Source: Chloroflexota bacterium (GTDB lineage: Bacteria; Chloroflexota; UBA6077; JACCZL01). From it: 64,000 nt of DNA. Position numbers and translations under genes: made by a program. Within the stretch, counting starts at the first letter, position 1. Every line of letters starts with the position of its first letter. Where the stretch lies: the NCBI GenBank assembly GCA_020850535.1, contig JADZEM010000190.1, positions 24,368 through 88,367 on the forward strand, read 5' to 3'. Under the pieces are notes generated by a model. It made no database searches, was not told where the DNA came from, and worked only from the letters and a program-made list of their open reading frames with translations. This document shows, piece by piece, positions 58,767 to 64,000 of the stretch.

Positions 58767-59384
58767 CTACCAGCCGCGATCCTTCCACTCCTGCAGGCTC
58801 GGCTTCTCGGCTCCGATGGTCGAGGACTTGCCGTGCCCAGGGTAGATCACGGTGTCGTCGGGCAGCGAGAGCAGCTTGTACTCGACGCTCCGGATGATCG
58901 TGTAGAAGTGCCCGGTCTCGTTCTTGGTGTTGCCGACGCCGCCCGGGAAGAGCGTGTCGCCGCTGAACAGCAGGTTGCCCACCGTGAAGCAGGTGCTGCC
59001 GGGCGTGTGGCCGGGCGTGTGGATCGCCGTCAGCACGTTCTTGCCGAACGGCAGCTCCTGCCGGTCCACGAGCGTCTGCTCTGGCGGCGACTTCAACATC
59101 CCCTGATCCAGCTCCCCGATGGCAGCCGGCACGCCGAGCGTCGCCTTAAGCGGGTCGAGCTGATCGTGGTGGTCCCAGTGGCCGTGCGTGATCAGGATCG
59201 CCTTGACCTTCGTGTCCTCGACGGCCGCGGCGATCTTGTCAGGCTCCCAGCCCGCGTCGATGACGTACCCCTCTTTGGTGTTGGGGTCACGGACGATGTA
59301 GACGACGTTCTCGAACGTCCCGACCTGGAGCGTCTTCAGCTCGAAGTCTGCGCCGTTCGCCGTGACGCGCTGCCAGCCAGCCAT
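58767..59384 (-). CDS. MBL-fold metallo-hydrolase
   Basis: This is a 205-residue protein. The metal motif THGHWDHHDQL (HxHxDH form) and the later His and Asp ligands (TPGHTPGS, FSGDTLFPGG, IYPGHGKSS) are complete, so it is probably active. The size and the GHTPGSTCF/SGDTLF wording fit the glyoxalase II-like group that hydrolyses thioesters or related bonds. GGAGG just before ATG 59384 supports the start. The substrate is unknown. Confidence 0.92.
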   Translation of the reverse strand: MAGWQRVTANGADFELKTLQVGTFENVVYIVRDPNTKEGYVIDAGWEPDKIAAAVEDTKVKAILITHGHWDHHDQLDPLKATLGVPAAIGELDQGMLKSPPEQTLVDRQELPFGKNVLTAIHTPGHTPGSTCFTVGNLLFSGDTLFPGGVGNTKNETGHFYTIIRSVEYKLLSLPDDTVIYPGHGKSSTIGAEKPSLQEWKDRGW

Positions 59385-59402
59385 GCGCCCTCCTGCGTGG
59401 GT

Positions 59403-59580
59403 GTTAGGTTGTAGATCGTAGGTGGTAAGTCGTAGATCGTGGGTCATGGGGGTGGAGCAGCCACCGCACTCCACCGCACCCCTACAACTCTACACACTCG
59501 AAGGCCGCAGCAGCCGGACAGTCGGCGCTGGCGCCCCAACACCGACGATCTACGGCCCACGCCCACGGCCCACGCCTACG
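59403..59580. repeat. Heptad-repeat intergenic element F
   Basis: Seven heptads (GTTAGGT, TGTAGAT, CGTAGGT, GGTAAGT, CGTAGAT, CGTGGGT, CATGGGG) at 59403-59451 and about five inverted C-rich heptads (GATCTAC, GGCCCAC, GCCCACG and so on) at about 59546-59580 flank 95 nt of unique DNA. It runs into the helicase stop codon at 59576. Confidence 0.8.
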
Positions 59581-61711
59581 CGTAGAGGCTGAGCCGCTCC
59601 TCGCGCAGGGCGCCGTTGGTGACCTTCTTGATCTCGCTCAGCGACTTCTCGTCCCACTCAGCCACGAACGTGATCGCCTTCCCCTCGCGGCCCATCCGCG
59701 CCGTCCGCCCGATGCGGTGGACGTAGGACTCGCTCTCTTCGGGGATGTCGTAGTTGATCACGTGGCTGACTTCGGGGATGTCGAGGCCGCGCGCCGCGAG
59801 GTTCGTGGCGATCAGCAGGGTGATCGCCCCGCTGCGGAAGTCCGCCAGGACGCGCTCGCGCTGGTTCTGACCGAGACTGCCGTGGATCGCCTCGACCGGG
59901 ATGCCGTCCCGACGGAGGATCCGGGTCAGCCGGTCGACGGCCACCTGGGTCCGGCAGAAGATCATCGCCCGCTCGGGCTGCTCTTCAAGCAGGACAGTCC
60001 GCAACGCCTCGGGCTTGTCGCGCTCGGCCACCTCGTAGTAGACCTGATCGACGGCGGCGACCGTCGGCTGCTCCGGCTTGCACTGGACAGTCACGGCGTC
60101 GCGCATGTGCCGCCGCGAGATGATCCGCACCACCGTCGGGACCGTGGCCGAGAAGAGCGCCGTCTGGCGGTTGCGCGGCGTCCGTCGGAGGATGCGCTCC
60201 ACGTCGGGCATGAAGCCCATGTCGAGCATCCGGTCGGCCTCGTCGAGCACAAGGTACGAGACGCTCTCGAAGGAGAGCGTTCCCCGCTTGAGATGGTCGA
60301 GGATGCGGCCGGGCGTGCCGACCACCACCTGTGCGCCGCGCTTCAGGTCGCGCAGCTGGTTGCCCATGCTCGCGCCGCCGTAGATCGCAGCGACGTGGAC
60401 GCCACGCCACCGCCCGATGCGCGTCAGCTCGTCGGAGATCTGGCTGGCAAGCTCGCGGGTCGGCGCGAGGACCAGCGCCTGCACAACCAGCATCGAGGGG
60501 TCGATGCGCTCGACCAGCGGGATGCCGAACGCGGCGGTCTTGCCAGTGCCCGTCTGGGCCTGCCCCACCACGTCCTGGCCTTCCAGCAGGAGGGGAATCG
60601 TCTTCTGCTGGATCTCGGTCGGGTTGACGAAGCCCATGTCGGCCAGCGAACGGGCCGTCTGGGCCGTCATCAGGACGCCGCCGAACGCGAGCACCTTCGG
60701 CTCGTCGGGGGACGGGCCAGGATCGAGCGGCGTGGGGCCGGCGTAGGTGTCAGCCTCGGCAGCAGGACGGACCCGGCGCACCTTGCGGCGCTTGCGCGGG
60801 CCATCGCTGCCAACGGGAACCTCGTAGCGCTCCTCGCGGCCATCCACGATGCGGACCCGGGTGACGGTGGGCACCCAGTCGTCGACAACGGCTGGCACGG
60901 GCGCAGCGGCTAGCGCGGGCGCAGCGGCCGGCGCGGGCGCAACGGCTGGCTCGGCAGCTGCTGCCGCTTCGGCAGGCATTGCCACAGCGGCCGCCGCCTC
61001 GGCTGCACGGGCGGCGGCCGCCTCGCGGGCCGCCTGACGGGTCCGTCGCGGCTTTGCCGGGGCTGCCGCCGGCTCAGGGGCGACCTGGACCGGCGCGGGG
61101 GCAGGCTGGACCGGCGCGGATGCCGCGGCCTCGGCGACCGGGGTCACCCTGGTCTTGCGAGTGCGACGCGGCTTCGCCGGCGCGGACGCCGGCTCCGTCA
61201 TAGCCGACGTCGTCAGGTCGGCCGCAGTAGGCGCAGACGATGCCTCGGCAGTGGGCACAGCTTCGACGGTGGCAGCGGCCTTGCGTGTGCGGCGCGGCTT
61301 TGGAGCCGGGGCTTCGGGCGCAGCCGCTGATGTGGGAGTCGCTTCGGGCGTGGACGATGCTGCCGACGCGGTACCTGACTTGCGGGTTCGGCGCGACTTC
61401 CCGGGCGTTTCCGGCGCCGCCTCAGGGGTTGACACCGCTTCCGCCGCCTCAGGGGTTGACACCGCTTCCACAGGCGGCGCAACCGCCTCAACAGCGGGAG
61501 CCACCGGCGTCGCCGAAATGGCCTCGGCCTCTGCTGCGACGGCGGCGGTGCTCTTGCGGGTGCGGCGCGGCTTCGGCGCGGCCGCCACGGGGCGGGCGGC
61601 GATCTCGGTCGCCGGGGTCTCGGCGGGCACGGCGACGGCCTGCGCACGCGTGCTGGCGCGGCGGCGCTTCGTCGCCTGCTCGGGATCTGGTGGGGTCTCT
61701 ACGAGCTGCAT
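59576..61711 (-). CDS. DEAD-box ATP-dependent RNA helicase with long basic-repeat N-terminus
   Basis: This is a 711-residue protein. The helicase core (about 345-711) has the Q motif region, AQTGTGKTAAFG (motif I), PTRELASQ (Ia), TPGR (Ib), VLDEADRMLDMGF (II), SAT (III), ATNLAARGLDIP (V) and HRIGRTARMG (VI). The first 330 residues are Ala/Pro/Glu-rich with five RRTR motifs at about 49, 107, 140, 182 and 222, probably RNA-binding. ATG 61711 lies 13 nt after GGAGGAA. The leader carries an intrinsic-terminator-like hairpin, so control by attenuation is likely. It should unwind RNA, perhaps at low temperature. Confidence 0.94.
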   Translation of the reverse strand: MQLVETPPDPEQATKRRRASTRAQAVAVPAETPATEIAARPVAAAPKPRRTRKSTAAVAAEAEAISATPVAPAVEAVAPPVEAVSTPEAAEAVSTPEAAPETPGKSRRTRKSGTASAASSTPEATPTSAAAPEAPAPKPRRTRKAAATVEAVPTAEASSAPTAADLTTSAMTEPASAPAKPRRTRKTRVTPVAEAAASAPVQPAPAPVQVAPEPAAAPAKPRRTRQAAREAAAARAAEAAAAVAMPAEAAAAAEPAVAPAPAAAPALAAAPVPAVVDDWVPTVTRVRIVDGREERYEVPVGSDGPRKRRKVRRVRPAAEADTYAGPTPLDPGPSPDEPKVLAFGGVLMTAQTARSLADMGFVNPTEIQQKTIPLLLEGQDVVGQAQTGTGKTAAFGIPLVERIDPSMLVVQALVLAPTRELASQISDELTRIGRWRGVHVAAIYGGASMGNQLRDLKRGAQVVVGTPGRILDHLKRGTLSFESVSYLVLDEADRMLDMGFMPDVERILRRTPRNRQTALFSATVPTVVRIISRRHMRDAVTVQCKPEQPTVAAVDQVYYEVAERDKPEALRTVLLEEQPERAMIFCRTQVAVDRLTRILRRDGIPVEAIHGSLGQNQRERVLADFRSGAITLLIATNLAARGLDIPEVSHVINYDIPEESESYVHRIGRTARMGREGKAITFVAEWDEKSLSEIKKVTNGALREERLSLYA

Positions 61712-61739
61712 AGTGCGGACATTTCCTCCGGCGCACACG

Positions 61740-61776
61740 AAAAAGGGGCGACGAAGCCCTATCGCTTCGTGCCCCT
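61740..61776 (-). promoter_or_regulatory. Attenuator-like terminator hairpin in the helicase leader
   Basis: On the minus strand AGGGGC-ACGAAGC pairs with GCTTCGT-C-GCCCC, followed by TTTTT, about 30 nt before the helicase ATG. No minus-strand gene lies upstream, so the hairpin can only act on the helicase transcript. That suggests premature termination that must be overcome. Confidence 0.7.
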
Positions 61777-61843
61777 CTTGCTGGCGCTCTCGCGTGACGT
61801 GCTCTCTGTCAAGCTTCTCTGCAAACGTTTCAAGGTCGCTTCC

Positions 61844-61849
61844 AGTATA
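61844..61849 (-). promoter_or_regulatory. Putative -10 box (TATACT) of the helicase gene
   Basis: CGCGGTATACT on the minus strand, the same context as before the permease operon at 8503. It would give a leader of about 125 nt that includes the attenuator-like hairpin. No good -35 box is seen. Confidence 0.45.
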
Positions 61850-62065
61850 CCGCGACCTGCACGATCCCTGCTCTCCCTGGTCCGCATGGCGCAGTCCGGT
61901 CCGTTTCCGTACGGGTTTGGCGCACATTCGACCGATCTGCTCACGTCATAGGAACGTAGGAATCTTCAGACAACGGGATGCCCAGCGCGGTACGCTTGCG
62001 CGCAGGGACCGTGCTGCGACCATCCTGAACCGTGCGCCGAGCATCCAGCCGGTAGGAGCCTTCGT

Positions 62066-63781
62066 ATGAGCATGCAGATGGGTGCTGGGCGCGAACCACG
62101 CCAGCGGCGGCGACGCGGCTTCCTGGCCGGCGTCGGCGCAGCCGTCGCGATGACCGTGGCGATGGTCGTCCTGCGCGTCGCAACGGCGGTTCCCTCCCTC
62201 CCGGAGGTCATCGGCGAGGCGTTCATCAGCCTGATGCCGGCAGCCGTCTTCTCGGCCATTCTCGAAGCGCTGCGTACGGCCGCCAAGCCGACGCTCTACG
62301 TCGGCATCCTGATCGGGACGCTGCTGGTCGGCGGGCTGCTGGGGCGGGGCTTCGCATACGGCCCGCTGACCTGGAGGCGGGCGCTGGCCCTCGCTACCGC
62401 CATCTGGGCGATCTTCGGCCTGGCCGTCCTGCCGCTGCTGGGTCTCGGCGTCTTCGGCACCAACCCCCGAGCGGGCACCGTCACGATGGCCGTGCAGCTT
62501 GCCCTCGTGTTCGGGAGCTTCGGCGGGTCGCTGCTGCTCCTGCTGCGCGCGCTGGAGCCGGATACGCGCCCGGGGGTCGTGATGGCCGAGCGCCGGGCCG
62601 CGATCCTCGGGATGCTGGCCGGCCTGATGGCCGTGGCGGCGGTGGGCACAGCCTGGCGGCAGCTGCTGGGTGGGCGCGCACCGACCAGCACCGTCGGGAC
62701 GGAGACGGCCGCGCCGGGCGGGCCAGCATCAGAGTCTGTCGACGCTGCGCCGAGCGCCAGCCCGCCGGCCGCCGTGGCCGAGCAGCCGCCCGCGCCGGCC
62801 GCCGCTGGCAGCGCGCCGGTCCGCGCGGCTCCCCGACCGGACGCGCCGCCCGTCCCGATGACGGTCCAACCGAAGACGCCCGCCCCGGCCCCCTTCGACG
62901 TGCCAAACCTCAGCCCCGAGGTCACGGCTGCGAAGGAGTTCTACACCGTCTCCAAGAACCTGATCGATCCGACGGTAGACATGAGCACGTGGTCGCTGAA
63001 GGTTGACGGGCTGGTGGAGAACCCTGCCACCTACCTCTACGCCGACATCAAGGCGTTGCCGGCGTTCAGCGACTACTACACGCTCCACTGCATCAGCGAC
63101 ACGGTGGGCGGCGACCTCTGGGGCAACGCCCACTGGAAGGGCGTGCGGCTGGTCGAGATCCTGAGCCGGGCGGCCCTCAAGCCGGGCGTGCGAGACGTGG
63201 TCTTCCATGCCGACGACGGCTACACCGACAGCATCCCGCTGGAGGTCGCGACGCGCCCAGACACACTCCTGGCCTACGAGATGAACGGCGAGCAGCTTCC
63301 GCGCGAGCATGGCTACCCGGCCCGCTTGCTGATCCCCGGCATCTACGGCATGAAGAACGTCAAGTGGATCACCCGCATCGAGCTGGTGGACAACGACTAC
63401 AAGGGGTTCTGGGCGAAGCAGGGCTGGGACGACCGTGCCCCCTATCAGACGGCCACGCGCATCGACTTTCCGGCGACCCGCGCGCAGCTGCCGCCCGGCG
63501 ACGTGGTCGTCGGCGGGGTGACGTTCGCCGGCTTCCGGGGCGTGGACAGGGTCGAGATCAGCCTGGACGACGGCAAGACCTGGGAACAGGCCCAGGTGAA
63601 GCCCGCCCTGGCGCTCAACTCCTGGAACCTCTGGATCTTCCGCAAGCAGCTTGGTCCGGGCACCTACACGGTGAAGGCACGCGCCATCGACGGCACTGGC
63701 GAGCCGCAGATCCAGAGCGAGGCCGAGCCGTTCCCCTCCGGCTCGACCGGCTACCACACGATCCTGCTGCGCGTCGGCTGA
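62066..63781 (+). CDS. Membrane-bound sulfite-oxidase-family molybdopterin enzyme
   Basis: This is a 571-residue protein. A basic N-terminus (REPRQRRRRGFLAG) and four or five helices (residues 18-205) precede a Pro/Ala linker (to about 285). The sulfite-oxidase-type molybdopterin domain follows: TLHCISDTVGGDLWGNAHW with the molybdenum-binding Cys342, GYTDSIPLE, YPARLLIPGIYGMKNVKW, then a C-terminal Mo-co dimerisation-like Ig domain (VEISLDDGKTWEQA). It resembles YedY/MsrP-like and Chloroflexota sulfite-oxidase-like proteins fused to their own membrane anchor. It should face outward; the substrate is unknown. Confidence 0.9.
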   Translation: MSMQMGAGREPRQRRRRGFLAGVGAAVAMTVAMVVLRVATAVPSLPEVIGEAFISLMPAAVFSAILEALRTAAKPTLYVGILIGTLLVGGLLGRGFAYGPLTWRRALALATAIWAIFGLAVLPLLGLGVFGTNPRAGTVTMAVQLALVFGSFGGSLLLLLRALEPDTRPGVVMAERRAAILGMLAGLMAVAAVGTAWRQLLGGRAPTSTVGTETAAPGGPASESVDAAPSASPPAAVAEQPPAPAAAGSAPVRAAPRPDAPPVPMTVQPKTPAPAPFDVPNLSPEVTAAKEFYTVSKNLIDPTVDMSTWSLKVDGLVENPATYLYADIKALPAFSDYYTLHCISDTVGGDLWGNAHWKGVRLVEILSRAALKPGVRDVVFHADDGYTDSIPLEVATRPDTLLAYEMNGEQLPREHGYPARLLIPGIYGMKNVKWITRIELVDNDYKGFWAKQGWDDRAPYQTATRIDFPATRAQLPPGDVVVGGVTFAGFRGVDRVEISLDDGKTWEQAQVKPALALNSWNLWIFRKQLGPGTYTVKARAIDGTGEPQIQSEAEPFPSGSTGYHTILLRVG

Positions 63782-63795
63782 CGACCGTCCACACG

Positions 63796-63999
63796 CAGGG
63801 CGATTGCATGTTGATGTCGTCGTGCCCCCGCGTCGGGGCTTGAAAGCCCCGCCTACGATCCTGCAGTCGCTGCGCGACGCTCCAGTCTCACCGGACGACG
63901 GCTGTTCCCGGTCTCCGTCGCGCAGCGACGGAATGACTGTAGGCGGGGACTTCAGTCCCCGACGAGGTCGCAGGACGTGCTCGTCATGCAATCGCCCTG
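63796..63999. repeat. 204-bp palindromic element at the right end
   Basis: The ends CAGGGCGATTGCATG and CATGCAATCGCCCTG are exact inverted repeats. Inner arms TCGGGGCTTGAAAGCCCCGC and GCGGGGACTTCAGTCCCCGA, with GTCGCTGCGCGACG and CGTCGCGCAGCGACG, also pair. The GGGGACTTCAGTCCCC core resembles a repeat widespread in bacterial genomes. No ORF with a ribosome site is inside. Confidence 0.85.
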
Positions 64000-64000
64000 A

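Overview
The window is high-GC DNA, densely packed on both strands, with no rRNA, tRNA or CRISPR array that I can see. It most resembles a soil or environmental Chloroflexota genome. The reasons are the Tat-type lipoprotein binding proteins with long Ala/Pro/Lys linkers, the mix of sugar and peptide ABC importers, a likely F420-dependent oxidoreductase, a threonine T-box, and many SH3-type secreted proteins. The taxonomic assignment is inference, because no marker gene was compared.

Layout. 1-4.3 kb: the start of a B12-binding radical SAM gene reading off the left edge, then a response regulator and histidine kinase pair. 4.4-10.6 kb: two paralogous peptide/oligopeptide binding lipoproteins and two permeases, without ATPases. 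10.6-13 kb: a PPOX-type oxidoreductase, a glycine-zipper stress protein and a double GNAT protein. 13-17.7 kb: a translation block on the minus strand, with thrS under a T-box riboswitch and a TetM-like ribosomal protection GTPase preceded by an overlapping leader ORF. 17.9-21.7 kb: a methyltransferase, an unknown Ala/Pro-rich membrane protein, a membrane-anchored bifunctional nuclease and a cold shock protein. 21.8-25.3 kb: a 1055-residue membrane sensor kinase overlapping its response regulator. 25.5-29 kb: a PhzF-like protein, two tandem Uma2 nucleases and a FliB-like protein. 29-34.1 kb: a LacI-regulated sugar ABC importer. 34.3-38.4 kb: threonine aldolase, a 2-hydroxyacid dehydrogenase and an SH3 lipoprotein. 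38.5-43.1 kb: an ABC-2 exporter operon with a large membrane protein of unknown role. 43.3-48.5 kb: a GPP34 protein, a CopD-like protein, a secreted SH3 protein and accDA. 49-54.5 kb: a kelch protein, a Rid protein, a CitE-like lyase and an orphan GAF sensor kinase. 54.6-64 kb: an NnrS-like protein, a two-domain multicopper oxidase, an Ldh-type dehydrogenase, an MBL hydrolase, a DEAD-box helicase with a leader attenuator, and a membrane-bound sulfite-oxidase-like molybdoenzyme.

The least ordinary content lies between the genes. Six intergenic spacers are built from 7-nt-period tandem repeats: G-rich heptads on the left and C-rich (inverted) heptads on the right. In two of them the heptads flank a long perfect palindrome. 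Other notable signals are accA with no ATG/GTG/TTG start available upstream of its conserved core, a possible pseudoknotted RNA 3' of thrS, an overlapping leader ORF before the TetM-like gene, and a terminator-like hairpin in the helicase leader. The Rid and PhzF proteins both appear to lack their key catalytic residue.
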